A DNA stretch of 54,602 bases. Origin: CANJUD01 sp043750035. GTDB taxonomy: Bacteria; Bacteroidota; Bacteroidia; UKL13-3. Shown here one piece after another: positions 8,791 to 17,525 of the stretch (positions are counted from its first letter, which is position 1; the number at the start of each line of letters is the position of its first letter). The translations under genes were made by a program, and so were the position numbers. The stretch spans positions 1 through 54,602 of the forward strand of contig JAYVCI010000041.1 of assembly GCA_043750035.1 (NCBI GenBank), read 5' to 3'. A model generated the notes under the pieces. That model was given only the letters and a program-made list of their open reading frames with translations, did no database searches and was not told the origin of the DNA.

Positions 8791-9465
8791 CTACATGCTT
8801 AAATATTTCATCAGGGCATTGTAGCGTTGCTGCATCAGTTGCCAGTCCTCTTCGCTGATGTGCGAAGCATGCACCTGGTATTTGAAACGCTCGAACGAGG
8901 CCAATATATTGCGGATATCTGAACGGTCGAACTGTAGGGCAACTTCTATTTTACTGTTGCCGGCTTCGGGCTGCGATACATATAAGGCTAAAATTTTGCT
9001 GTCGTTCGATTCAGCGATGTGGGCAATCTCGGTAAGCTTAAAATCGTTCCACTCCATTAGCAGTGTGAGTATTCCTCCTTCTCCTGGTTCTTTTTGCAGG
9101 TATGTATATCTGTTTTGAAGTTCAAATATCAAATCAGTTAACCCTATTATACCCACAAAATTATCTTCTCTATCAACTACGGCAAGGGACGTGCTCTCGC
9201 TTTGACCAAAAAATTTGAGAAGTTCAAATACGTGTATGTCCTCATAAACACGGGTGGTTTTATCATTTTCTAAGTGGTTATTTAACAAATTATCCTGTGG
9301 AAGGATTGCTAAATTTTCTGCTGATGCAATGCCCAACACTTTTAAATCAGCTACTATGGGTAGGTGGGCCAGGCCTGATAGGTTTAACTCTTCCAATGCC
9401 TCACCCACCTGCATATTGAGGTAAAGAGGATTCAGTTTGTTATTGATAAGTTCTTTTGCGTTCAT
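8791..9465 (-). CDS. CBS-domain protein
   Basis: The 224-residue product has two CBS repeats. The first covers about residues 8-60 (LNLSGLAHLPIVADLKVLGIAS) and the second about 70-125 (ESTSLAVVDREDNFVGIIGLTDL). A C-terminal ACT-like half follows, with ILALYVSQPEAGN and IEVALQFDRSDI. CBS pairs usually bind adenine nucleotides and act as regulatory sensors. There is no catalytic or channel domain attached. It heads the nadK/uppS/bamA cluster. Its ligand is not predictable from sequence. Confidence 0.85.
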   Translation of the reverse strand: MNAKELINNKLNPLYLNMQVGEALEELNLSGLAHLPIVADLKVLGIASAENLAILPQDNLLNNHLENDKTTRVYEDIHVFELLKFFGQSESTSLAVVDREDNFVGIIGLTDLIFELQNRYTYLQKEPGEGGILTLLMEWNDFKLTEIAHIAESNDSKILALYVSQPEAGNSKIEVALQFDRSDIRNILASFERFKYQVHASHISEEDWQLMQQRYNALMKYLSM

Positions 9466-9531
9466 GGTGTTATCAATATATTAGATGCAGGATGTGCTGA
9501 ATTGGTTGCACGGCTGCTTAATAATATTGTA

Positions 9532-10458
9532 TTATGTGGTATAGCTATTTATGTGCCGTTCTTTCTTTTCAGGATAAATATCTGCAATTGTTACCATCAA
9601 GCCCGTCTCTTCCACATCTCCAAAATCGGGATTGCAGGCAGTGCCAAAGGTTTTGAGGGTGGGCGAAAGGTTCATATAAATATTAACAAGCGGCGGGATA
9701 TTTACCCCCAGGTTTCTCACGGTTTGGTTTAATATTTTAAAACCGTCATCGAAATCGAGACCCGAAAAAAACTTTTCCATCGTTTTTATGTCGCCTTCTA
9801 TTTGTAATGGATGGTGTGGTTTTAATAAATTTTCTTTATCAGGGAAATAATGCCCCAAAAAATACAATATAAGGTTACGGGCTTCTCTATTATAGCTGCC
9901 ATACATGGTTACTTTGCCAAAGAAATATTTGATATGCGGATTTCGCACCACCAATGCCCCCAAGCCATCCCAAATATTGTCGAGTGCAAATATTCCTTTG
10001 CGTGGATTTACCGCGGGCTGAAAATTGGGCTGTACCCAACTGCGGCCCAACTCCAGAGTAGCGGGCAAATATTCTTGAACAAATTTGGGACTAAAATCGA
10101 AATAATGACTGGTGGATAAGTGTATCTCCCCAGTTTGTTTATCAATAGCTTTATTACAATCAATAAATCGGTAGCCGCCTATTATTTCTCGGTCTTCTTG
10201 GCTAAAAACAATGAGTTGCTCATAACAATTTTCGGCTGTGTCAAATTCATCTATATCAACCTGTTGCCCAGTGCCACCGCCCGATGCCCTAAAGGTAACT
10301 TCACGCAAGCGGCCTATTTCCTGCATCACATTGGGGCAGTTGTGGTGGTTTATTATATATATAGAATTATTACCCTTATTGGTGTTTCTAACAAAAAACC
10401 CTTTCGACAATTCATCTTCCAATAAATCTCTATCAATAGGGGCTATAATTTGTTCCAT
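9532..10458 (-). CDS. GNAT/OlsB-like N-acyltransferase (possible GlsB-type)
   Basis: The 308-residue cytosolic protein belongs to the hemolysin/OlsB-type branch of acyl-ACP-using GNAT acyltransferases. It has VTFRASGGGTGQQVDIDEFD, then IIGGYRFI and the family stretch ELGRSWVQPNF near residue 150, followed by IWDGLGALVVRNP. In Bacteroides, GlsB of this family N-acylates an amino acid with a 3-hydroxy fatty acid, and the adjacent PlsC-like GlsA adds the second acyl chain. Here a PlsC-like gene ends 3 bp upstream, so the same lipid pathway is inferred. The precise head group cannot be read from sequence. Confidence 0.8.
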   Translation of the reverse strand: MEQIIAPIDRDLLEDELSKGFFVRNTNKGNNSIYIINHHNCPNVMQEIGRLREVTFRASGGGTGQQVDIDEFDTAENCYEQLIVFSQEDREIIGGYRFIDCNKAIDKQTGEIHLSTSHYFDFSPKFVQEYLPATLELGRSWVQPNFQPAVNPRKGIFALDNIWDGLGALVVRNPHIKYFFGKVTMYGSYNREARNLILYFLGHYFPDKENLLKPHHPLQIEGDIKTMEKFFSGLDFDDGFKILNQTVRNLGVNIPPLVNIYMNLSPTLKTFGTACNPDFGDVEETGLMVTIADIYPEKKERHINSYTT

Positions 10459-10461
10459 GCG

Positions 10462-11292
10462 TTATTTAATTTGGGCTTTCAAACTATACAATTGTTCACG
10501 AATCCATTTTGCGGCCTCTTTGTCATTGGGGTGTTTGGCCAATTCTTCGGGACTAATAGGTTTGCCCACCACAAACTTAATTTTTTGTCCCTTTTGTTTA
10601 TACATCTGGTCGGGCAGCAGTATCATTTCAATATTTGCTTTTATGCCCAATCGTTTACGCCATAAGGAAAGGTTATAAAAGAAAGGTCTGTTTTGGCCAT
10701 ATATATACACGGGTATAATGGGCGATTGGTATTTGCGGGCACGGGTAACAAAAGTTTTTTTCCATTCCAGGTCTTGTATTTTTCCATCTATTTTGCGGGA
10801 AACCAAGCCTGCCGGGAAAAGGAAAACTGCTTTTTGCGATGCGAAAATATTATCCAGCTCTTGCATTTGGGCTGTGGCCGAGCGACCATGTTTATTAACG
10901 CCCACAAATATTTCTTTTAAGTTGGTAAGGTTGAGCAAAATATCGTTCACTATAAAACTAATATCCTTACGCACTTTTGCTATCTCTGGCACCAAGCTCA
11001 TGCCATCCAGGCCGCCCAAAGGGTGGTTGGCCACAATAACACAACGGCCTGTTGGGGGGATATTTTCCAACCCTGTGGACTCAATGGTTACGCCCATTTC
11101 TATTGGAACCCCTGCGGAAAATTCATAGGCATTTGAATTTCTGTGCCTGTACATGAAATCGTTTATTTGATCCTCGTGCAACAGCCTTTTTATAAACCGT
11201 AATATAAAACGTGGCATCCACTTCAGTAAAGTAGGATTTTTGCTGCGGAACAGCCCTTCAATATCAATAAATTTTTTCTTAGTTTCCTCCAT
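10462..11292 (-). CDS. PlsC-like lysolipid O-acyltransferase (possible GlsA-type)
   Basis: The 276-residue protein has the acyltransferase block I as VANHPLGGLDGMSL (NHx4-5D arrangement, about residue 90). Block III is altered to FPAGLVSRK in place of the usual EGTRS-like motif, as in the OlsA/GlsA branch. It should transfer an acyl chain from acyl-ACP or CoA to a lyso-lipid at the inner membrane. Only 3 bp separate it from the OlsB-like gene, so the two are one transcript. A general role in phosphatidate synthesis is the alternative. Confidence 0.82.
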   Translation of the reverse strand: MEETKKKFIDIEGLFRSKNPTLLKWMPRFILRFIKRLLHEDQINDFMYRHRNSNAYEFSAGVPIEMGVTIESTGLENIPPTGRCVIVANHPLGGLDGMSLVPEIAKVRKDISFIVNDILLNLTNLKEIFVGVNKHGRSATAQMQELDNIFASQKAVFLFPAGLVSRKIDGKIQDLEWKKTFVTRARKYQSPIIPVYIYGQNRPFFYNLSLWRKRLGIKANIEMILLPDQMYKQKGQKIKFVVGKPISPEELAKHPNDKEAAKWIREQLYSLKAQIK

Positions 11293-11351
11293 TTTGCCGC
11301 AAACAAAAGGCGTTATTGGCAGATTACAAAATTAATATAGTAATTAGTAGT

Positions 11352-11375
11352 CAGTCTCGTTTTAGAACGAGACTG
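11352..11375. repeat. Palindromic hairpin, TCTCGTT...AACGAGA family
   Basis: CAGTCTCGTT pairs perfectly with AACGAGACTG across a 4-base loop. The core GTCTCGTT/AACGAGAC recurs in the hairpin at 12310-12358, so this is a small dispersed family rather than a chance palindrome. Confidence 0.6.
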
Positions 11376-11672
11376 GTCATTAGGCAGCAGGCAGTCTGAT
11401 TTTTTTTATTTTTACAGGTCTTGGGTTTGCCTTTTAAACTGCGATTGCCAATTATGCGATTTGCAATCGCAGTATAGGTTTGTGGCGTGTTTGTGGTGTG
11501 TATGTGGTAGCTATTCGGGATTGGACTATTTTGAACTAAGTAATAATATTATATATGTATGCCCATGTACTTTCTGAAGGGTATATATATTTGTGTGTGC
11601 AATTTATACAACAAACAGAAATGTTTGGTTGGTTCCGAACAAGATTTGGGAACAAACTTGGATAGAATTACA

Positions 11673-11680
11673 TACTTTTG
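11673..11680 (+). promoter_or_regulatory. Minus-7 promoter box before the EGF-like lipoprotein gene
   Basis: TACTTTTG matches TAnnTTTG and lies 49 bases before the chosen ATG. A TTG lies 24 bases upstream (11646-11648), slightly longer spacing than usual. The position supports the ATG at 11730 rather than the upstream in-frame ATG at 11559. Confidence 0.45.
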
Positions 11681-11729
11681 CATAGGTAAAAAGTGCAGCG
11701 TCAGCACTATAATAACTGACAATAGGGCA

Positions 11730-12293
11730 ATGAAAACACAATCATTAAAAAGGCGTATTGGATGGGTGGGTTTCCTTATGGCCATTTCACTTATAGCAGT
11801 GCAATGTAACCGAAATCCCTGCAAAGACACCGCATGCCAAAATGGGGGCACCCCAGTGGAAAAAGCCGGTGGTTGTGGCTGCAATTGCCCCGCAGGTTTC
11901 ACAGGTAACCTTTGTGAAAACCGTGTAGATTACATGAAATGCAAAATTAACGGGGTAGATTATAAAGCAATAGTGGTACTAAGTGACACAACCGCTGGGC
12001 CACAGGGCACTTACCGGTCTATTGCCGGTTTTACCACCTTCGACACTACAGATGTGGTAGTGGTTAATTTTTATCAGTCTTTGCCTGTTGGCACTTACAC
12101 TACCAGCAATTTTAATTTCGTGGGCCTGTATTTGAAAAACAAGTCCACTATCTATCAAAGCACAAGCGGCACATTGGTTCTAACCGATATTACGAAACGG
12201 TACGCGGGCACTTTTAATTTTACGGGCAGGCTAACCTCTTCGCCGCAGGACTCGGTGGTTGTTACAGGGGGCTCTTTTAGTTTGGAGAAGTAG
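11730..12293 (+). CDS. EGF-like domain lipoprotein
   Basis: The 187-residue product has a lipoprotein signal peptide with the lipobox ending in Cys26 (IAVQC). A compact cysteine-rich EGF-like module at about 28-62 follows (CKDTACQNGG, then GCNCPAGFTGNLCE). A beta-rich domain of about 120 residues completes it, with TYRSIAGFTTFDTTDVVV. The start is set at the ATG that gives this signal peptide; an in-frame ATG 171 bases upstream precedes the promoter box and is rejected. The likely location is the cell surface or periplasmic face of the outer membrane. Its ligand is unknown. It converges on cinA across a shared hairpin. Confidence 0.75.
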   Translation: MKTQSLKRRIGWVGFLMAISLIAVQCNRNPCKDTACQNGGTPVEKAGGCGCNCPAGFTGNLCENRVDYMKCKINGVDYKAIVVLSDTTAGPQGTYRSIAGFTTFDTTDVVVVNFYQSLPVGTYTTSNFNFVGLYLKNKSTIYQSTSGTLVLTDITKRYAGTFNFTGRLTSSPQDSVVVTGGSFSLEK

Positions 12294-12309
12294 GATTTTG
12301 TGGTTGCTG

Positions 12310-12358
12310 GTTATCCGTGGTCGGTCTCGTTTATCGAACGAGACCAACCACGGATAAC
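12310..12358. terminator. Bidirectional hairpin terminator between convergent genes
   Basis: A 22-bp stem with one mismatch (12310-12331 with 12337-12358) and a 5-base loop lies 16 bp after the lipoprotein stop and touches the cinA stop codon region. It contains the same GTCTCGTT/AACGAGAC core as the element at 11352. No long T-run follows on either strand, so termination is likely but inferred. Confidence 0.6.
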
Positions 12359-13615
12359 TCATACTTGTTCTTCCACCACCTTCCTTAATAAATCCAAAGC
12401 TACCACGCCTGAGCGGTGTATGGTATTGTGCCTATCATTGCCCATGTGGAAGTGCTTGGCAATGGTTTTCCCATTGGGGCAGGCTATGGCTATCCAGCAA
12501 GTGCCTACGGGTTTGGCAACAGTACCACCGCTTGGGCCAGCTACGCCTGAGGTGGCAATTGCATAGTTGGTGCCTAATGCTTTACGGCAGCCCTCGGCCA
12601 TTTCTATAATAGTTTGCTCGCTTACTGAGCCGTGGTCTATAATGGTTTGACGCTGCACGCCCAGTTTGTTTATCTTTACTTCGTTATCATAAGCCACCAC
12701 TGCTCCCATAAAGTAAGCTGAACTGCCCGGTACTTCGGTAATAAGGTGCGATATAAAACCACCAGTAAAACTTTCGGCAATGCTTAGTGTCCATTTGTTT
12801 TGGATGAAAATACGACCTATATATTTCTCTAAAGTATCATCGCCCTCGCCAAAAAAGTAGGAAGGTGCTTTGCTTTTTATTTGCTGGGCAAAGGTGTCAA
12901 TCTCAGCATCGAGCTTTTTTGCATCCTCGCCATAGCCTGTCAAGCGTAACCTCACTTGGCCAAGGCCGGGCAGGTAGGCTAGTTTGATGTGTGTGGGCAG
13001 GATATCTTCCACTTCTTTTATTTTCTCGGCCAGGAATGATTCGCCTATACCAGCCGTTAACAAAGTGCGGTGCCTAATACTGGGCATGGTAAAGCGTTGT
13101 TTGATTTTGGTAATAACCCCTTGTGCAAAAATGGTTTTCATCTCGGCAGGCACACCGGGCATACTCATATATACTTTTCCACCTTCATCGAACCACATGC
13201 CGGGGGCTGTGCCAGCAGTGTTCTCAATTACCGTGCAGTTTGCAGGCACGTATGCTTGCAAGCGGTTTGCCTCGAGCATAGGCAAATTGCGGGTGCTGAA
13301 TATTTCTTCCACCCTTTGCAAAGTAGCTGTGTGCAATATCAGTGCTGTATTGAAGTACTGGGCCAGGGTGTTTTTGGTAATATCGTCTTTGGTAGGGCCC
13401 AGTCCCCCAGTTATAATAATTAAATTTGCTCTTGTGCTTGCTTCGCCCAGTGCATTTAATATATGTTGCTTGTCATCGCTCACACTACTGATTTGTTTTA
13501 CGCGAATGCCTAAATTGCTAAGCTGCTGGCCAAGCCAAGCGGAGTTGGTATCTACAATTTGGCCTATCAGTATCTCGTCGCCAATGGTAATGATTTCTGC
13601 TATTATTTCCTGCAT
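12359..13615 (-). CDS. cinA: CinA family protein (nicotinamide-nucleotide amidase)
   Basis: The 418-residue protein has the two usual domains. The N-terminal MoaB/MogA-like domain shows IITIGDEILIGQIVDTNSAWL and TGGLGPTKDD. The C-terminal CinA domain shows LSIAESFTGGFISHLITEVPGSS, VVAYDNEVK and ATSGVAGPSGG. CinA deamidates NMN in pyridine-nucleotide salvage, and the N-terminal domain of full-length forms has COG1058-type phosphatase activity. Length is normal. It is divergent from the DUF4197 gene, with 51 bp between starts. The long frames opposite it are shadows. Confidence 0.95.
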   Translation of the reverse strand: MQEIIAEIITIGDEILIGQIVDTNSAWLGQQLSNLGIRVKQISSVSDDKQHILNALGEASTRANLIIITGGLGPTKDDITKNTLAQYFNTALILHTATLQRVEEIFSTRNLPMLEANRLQAYVPANCTVIENTAGTAPGMWFDEGGKVYMSMPGVPAEMKTIFAQGVITKIKQRFTMPSIRHRTLLTAGIGESFLAEKIKEVEDILPTHIKLAYLPGLGQVRLRLTGYGEDAKKLDAEIDTFAQQIKSKAPSYFFGEGDDTLEKYIGRIFIQNKWTLSIAESFTGGFISHLITEVPGSSAYFMGAVVAYDNEVKINKLGVQRQTIIDHGSVSEQTIIEMAEGCRKALGTNYAIATSGVAGPSGGTVAKPVGTCWIAIACPNGKTIAKHFHMGNDRHNTIHRSGVVALDLLRKVVEEQV

Positions 13616-13666
13616 GTTGTTTAATCCTTTAATTTCGTGGCAAAATATTTGTAAAAATACGACATT

Positions 13667-14428
13667 ATGAAATTTAAAATAATTACTAGTTTAACAATTG
13701 CTACCACTGCAATTGTTTTCGGCTCTATGCTTTCTTTACAATCGTGTACCGATGCCCAGATGAAACAATTTACCAAAACTGCGGGCGATGTGCTTGCAGC
13801 AAATTCAACACTTACCAATGGAGAAGCTATTAATGGCTTGCGGGAAGCCCTGAATGTGGGTATAAAAAATGCCAGTGGATTTGCCAGTGCCACTGATGGT
13901 TTTTTTAAAAATGCCGCCATCAAACTTTTGTTCCCACCTGAGGCACAAAACATAGAAGCAAAATTACGTTCATTGGGATTTGGCAATCTGTGTGACCAGT
14001 TTATTGAAAGTATAAACCGCGGTGCTGAAAAAGCATCGGCCAGTTCAGTAGATGTATTTAAGAATGCTATTATGGGTATGAGTATTACCGATGGTTTTAA
14101 TATTTTGAAAGGTGGTAATAATGCCGCTACCGAATATCTTAAAAGTAAAACCACTGCACAGCTTATCACTAATTTTAAACCCATTATACAAACATCGCTT
14201 GACCAAGTGAATGCCACTAAATATTGGACAGATATTATAACCACTTATAACAAAATCCCATTCATCACCAAAATGAACCCCGATTTAGCCGGTTATGCCA
14301 CCGATAAAGCAATATCAGGCCTGTTCCAATTAGTTAGTATTGAGGAGAAAAAGATTCGTGAAAACCCATCAGCTCGTGTAAATGATATATTGAAAAGAGT
14401 GTTTGATAAAAACAATTGGCCGAAATAA
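13667..14428 (+). CDS. DUF4197 lipoprotein
   Basis: The 253-residue protein has a signal peptide with a lipobox ending in Cys27 (LSLQSC). The DUF4197 hallmark follows (LTNGEAINGLREALNVGIKNA), as does a mainly helical body ending in DILKRVFDKNNW. The family is widespread in Proteobacteria and Bacteroidota and has no established biochemical function. A perfect 24-bp hairpin follows the stop. It is probably a monocistronic periplasmic lipoprotein. Confidence 0.85.
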   Translation: MKFKIITSLTIATTAIVFGSMLSLQSCTDAQMKQFTKTAGDVLAANSTLTNGEAINGLREALNVGIKNASGFASATDGFFKNAAIKLLFPPEAQNIEAKLRSLGFGNLCDQFIESINRGAEKASASSVDVFKNAIMGMSITDGFNILKGGNNAATEYLKSKTTAQLITNFKPIIQTSLDQVNATKYWTDIITTYNKIPFITKMNPDLAGYATDKAISGLFQLVSIEEKKIRENPSARVNDILKRVFDKNNWPK

Positions 14429-14430
14429 TA

Positions 14431-14484
14431 GGAATAAGGGGTAAGGAGTAAGGATACTTCTCCTTACTCCTTACCCCTTATTCC
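14431..14484. terminator. Perfect 24-bp hairpin built from TAAGG repeats
   Basis: The arms 14431-14454 and 14461-14484 are perfect complements around a 6-base loop. They consist of variants of the word TAAGG. It follows the DUF4197 stop by 2 bases and precedes the TPR gene by 22 bases. It probably terminates the upstream transcript and may belong to a dispersed family, because similar words occur at 30662-30690. Confidence 0.6.
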
Positions 14485-14506
14485 TTACTACTAACCACTA
14501 AATTAT

Positions 14507-16879
14507 ATGAAACTAAAATATACAATTAAATATTTCTTGACGGGTTTTTTTGCATGGATTGCAAATACATCACACTCCCAAAACATTATCATTTTCCAGC
14601 AAGCACAACAGCAAAATGTGCTGATCAATTACAACTACGTGCAAATGACCCGAAACGATATCACTCGGCAAATGATTCAGAATCTTGCTACTGATATCCC
14701 GAAAAATATATATAATACGGAGTACACCGTAAATTTCAATTACGATTTAAGGTTGCTTCAGGTAAGCAGCACCTTGTACAATATATCCATGAATCGTAAA
14801 CCCTCAACTGTAAATGGCGATGTGGCCATTGGTGGTTTCAGGTTGGACGATGTAATGGTTCCCGACCAGTTTTCTTTTGATATGCAGATATTGTTGCCCG
14901 GAGGTATTATACGCTGGCAGCAGCATTACCAAGATGTGCAAGTTGCCAATGACGGGTTGATTTTGAACGTGAACACCTATGATACTTTTAATATGGCAGG
15001 CTCCGTTCTAAAAATTCAGAACATACAACTGGGATACAGTGCCCAGTCCTTTGCCAATTTCACAAAAAGACTAAATGTGATAAAATCCTATCGCACTTCA
15101 AATCCCCAATACTATGTTAACAGACTGAAGCAACTACCCTGGGGCAATATAGATAGTCTTGCGGTAATAAGGCAGGTGTTCGATCAGGCTACAATGTATA
15201 ATAGAGAACTGGGCAGTGCCAATTTTCAGCAATTGGGGTCAGATCCCGAAGGCAAAACACAGTCATTTGCTGAACTTGACAGATTACTCAGCGAATACCA
15301 ACAACAAATGAATATCATGAACGCCGATGCACCTGCTTTGTATTATAAAAAAGGCATGGGTCAAATGACTTCAGGCAATTATGAAGGAGCTACAAAGAGT
15401 TTTAACCTGTGTTTGGGTACTAACAAAATATCGCACCCATCTGCATTTTTTCAATTGGCCAAGATAGATTATCTGCAAGGCCGCTACGACTCAAGTTGGG
15501 AAAAATTGGCCATGATGCACGACAGGGTTCCGGCCAACCTGGAAGTGGACGTTCTTAGGTTGGGGAACGATTTGTTTTACATATATATAAGTCATGCCAA
15601 AACTGCCATAGCAAAAAAACATTATAAAGAGGCGATAGAAAAAGTGACCAAAGCCCGTAACCCTTGTTTCACTTTCAACTTTACCGGTTGCACTGATACC
15701 GCAGACCGTTATAATAAGTTAGCATGGCAAGGTATATATAACCAACAATTGGCCGATGCCAATACAGCTATGAAAATGGCCAACTATATATTGGCCGAAG
15801 AGAAAGCACAAGATGCCAAACGCACAGCCCGAAACAATCCCAAAGAAATACCCGATACCAAAAAAGCAGATGAAATATTGGGGAAACTAAAACAAAGCGA
15901 ATACGATGGATTGGTGGCAAGTGGAAAAGCGGATATGAACACTGCCGACAAAACCGAACAAGCATTATATGAATTGCAAGCTGCCCAAACACTGCAAGAA
16001 AAGTACAGCGTAAAACCAAATGCCGAATTGCCAAAACTGCTCAAAAGCATCCGCAAAACGGTAAGTGTAAAAAAGCTCAATTCCCTTAAAACATCTTTAG
16101 CTACACTTAGCATGGGCGATGCACGGAAACAATATGACGCTATCTCTATTGAAATAATTAATGCGGGTTTGGAAAGTGATGCCGATATCAAAAAACTCTC
16201 AGCCGAGCTTTCCAGCAAACTGGGCAAAAAAGAATGCGATGATGCCAAAACCGAGGTGGACAATAAAGTAAAAGCAGCCAAAGAATTTGAGAAGGCATTG
16301 AACTATACCGATGCAAGCAATGCCTATAATGCAGCTATAGCTACAGCAAGTAAAGAAAAACATTGCAAAATAGATTCAGCCGATATTATTGCACAACGCA
16401 ATAGCATTGCCATTGCGGTTAAATACGAAGCCCTGCTTGCTGAGGCACAAAAAGATTTGAAAGAAGGGGCTTACTTTAAAGTAGTGGAAGATCTGGACCA
16501 AGCAGCAGCCTACCACAAAACACAGCAGCTTGAAAACCTAAACATACCCTTTACCGATAAACTGGATTGGGCCGTTAAAAACCACGATGCCTCTTTCCAC
16601 TATTACCTGGCAGATTACTATTATAAAAAATCGCAGATAGAGAATGCTTTTCAGATGCTCAAATCTTCCCTCTCACTGGGGGTAGATTACAGGATCACCA
16701 AAGATATGCAGCAAAAACTGGGCAAAGACCTGGCAAACAAAGACAACAAAACCCGTGGCAATACCCCCGCTATATGGGTAGCCCACTATATAGCAGAAGG
16801 AGAACGCGAACTTATTTACTTCAAAAAAGCGTATTTAAAAACATGGAAGGCTTTGGAGAAAGCGAAGAAAAAGAAGTAG
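14507..16879 (+). CDS. Large exported TPR-containing protein
   Basis: The 790-residue protein has an N-terminal signal peptide (cleavage likely after HSQ, about residue 24). A beta-rich domain of about 200 residues follows, then TPR-like helical repeats around 275-345 (PALYYKKGMGQMTSGNYEGATKSFNLCL). A long Lys/Ala/Asp-rich helical region with further TPR-like units (KEFEKALNYTDASNAYNAAIA) runs to the end. I do not recognise a named family. The architecture suggests a periplasmic scaffold. No enzyme motif is visible. It appears monocistronic. Confidence 0.75.
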   Translation: MKLKYTIKYFLTGFFAWIANTSHSQNIIIFQQAQQQNVLINYNYVQMTRNDITRQMIQNLATDIPKNIYNTEYTVNFNYDLRLLQVSSTLYNISMNRKPSTVNGDVAIGGFRLDDVMVPDQFSFDMQILLPGGIIRWQQHYQDVQVANDGLILNVNTYDTFNMAGSVLKIQNIQLGYSAQSFANFTKRLNVIKSYRTSNPQYYVNRLKQLPWGNIDSLAVIRQVFDQATMYNRELGSANFQQLGSDPEGKTQSFAELDRLLSEYQQQMNIMNADAPALYYKKGMGQMTSGNYEGATKSFNLCLGTNKISHPSAFFQLAKIDYLQGRYDSSWEKLAMMHDRVPANLEVDVLRLGNDLFYIYISHAKTAIAKKHYKEAIEKVTKARNPCFTFNFTGCTDTADRYNKLAWQGIYNQQLADANTAMKMANYILAEEKAQDAKRTARNNPKEIPDTKKADEILGKLKQSEYDGLVASGKADMNTADKTEQALYELQAAQTLQEKYSVKPNAELPKLLKSIRKTVSVKKLNSLKTSLATLSMGDARKQYDAISIEIINAGLESDADIKKLSAELSSKLGKKECDDAKTEVDNKVKAAKEFEKALNYTDASNAYNAAIATASKEKHCKIDSADIIAQRNSIAIAVKYEALLAEAQKDLKEGAYFKVVEDLDQAAAYHKTQQLENLNIPFTDKLDWAVKNHDASFHYYLADYYYKKSQIENAFQMLKSSLSLGVDYRITKDMQQKLGKDLANKDNKTRGNTPAIWVAHYIAEGERELIYFKKAYLKTWKALEKAKKKK

Positions 16880-17083
16880 AAATAGCATTATGGTTAGTTA
16901 CAACACCAACCATAAGCAACAAGAAAGTTATACCGAAACTGTATCTGTATTGGCCAATAGATATTTTTTTGCAAGTGGCCTAAACAGCTACTAGGTCGGC
17001 ATTACATTACTAACAGATACCAGGAAAGACCCCCTCACAAAATATCTTTGATTGATATTGTTGAGTACAACTGCGACAACATA

Positions 17084-17105
17084 GAAGCCGTTTTGCTTCT
17101 TTTTA
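17084..17105 (+). terminator. Weak plus-strand terminator-like hairpin
   Basis: GAAGC pairs with GCTTC across a 6-base loop and is followed by a short T-run. It lies 205 bp after the TPR gene and could end that transcript. The gap 16880-17126 otherwise contains only a 34-codon frame (16890-16994) that I do not consider a gene. Confidence 0.35.
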
Positions 17106-17126
17106 AATTTGTCACTGGGAATAACA

Positions 17127-17345
17127 CTATAGCTCATTCAAAAATTCAGTTAGTGTTTGTTTATGGCCTTTTGCTTTTTTAAGAATAGCAACATGTTGAA
17201 ACGCCTCTTTTAAATCAGACTTTAATTTTAAGGCCTGCTCATATTTCTTAATTTTACTGAGTACTTTTTCCCATTCGGTTACAGATATCTGAACAGCTTG
17301 CGTTTTTCCATCTATGTCATTGGGGTATTGGAGAGCGATTTTCAT
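17127..17345 (-). CDS. Antitoxin-like small protein without a visible toxin
   Basis: The 72-residue charged helical protein begins MKIALQYPNDIDGKTQAVQIS. It continues with EWEKVLSKIKKYEQALKLKSDLKEAF and ends QTLTEFLNEL. This layout (short strand, then long amphipathic helix) resembles Bacteroidota antitoxins that normally precede a RelE/YoeB-type toxin. No toxin frame follows in the 247 bases downstream on this strand, so it is an orphan or its partner has decayed. The assignment is by resemblance only. Confidence 0.55.
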   Translation of the reverse strand: MKIALQYPNDIDGKTQAVQISVTEWEKVLSKIKKYEQALKLKSDLKEAFQHVAILKKAKGHKQTLTEFLNEL

Positions 17346-17525
17346 GTTACAAATTTAGTAAGTTTGCTTGAAATTATTGTATAACATACAAAGATGCTTT
17401 AATCTTTCATCATGGTTCTTCATTTCCAACATGTCACAAAAATAGACAATATTTGTTATGTTGGGATACTTAGATTTGAGAGCCGGATATATAGACTGGA
17501 CAAAGGTGGCAACATCGGAGTACAT

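Larger units (their letters stand above)
11293..11729. other. Divergent intergenic region with two hairpins and one promoter
   Basis: This 437-base gap separates the minus-strand acyltransferase operon from the plus-strand EGF-like lipoprotein. It contains a 10-bp hairpin at 11352-11375 and an 11-bp inverted repeat (ACTGCGATTGC / GCAATCGCAGT) at 11438-11448 and 11463-11473. It also has a TACTTTTG minus-7 box at 11673-11680, facing right. I see no gene in it; the frames that open there are not protein-like. Confidence 0.6.

Noticed and set aside
11549..11902. 117-codon minus-strand frame before the EGF-like lipoprotein
   Set aside because: It overlaps the lipoprotein's signal peptide and EGF module antisense and has no signature.
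12984..13670. 228-codon plus-strand frame opposite cinA
   Set aside because: It lies entirely over the well-identified cinA gene, has no family signature, and its amino-acid pattern is that of an antisense frame.
13621..14244. 207-codon minus-strand frame opposite the DUF4197 gene
   Set aside because: The plus-strand product has a lipobox and the DUF4197 signature; the opposite frame is a shadow.
16890..16994. 34-codon frame after the TPR gene
   Set aside because: Too short, no start context, no recognisable family.
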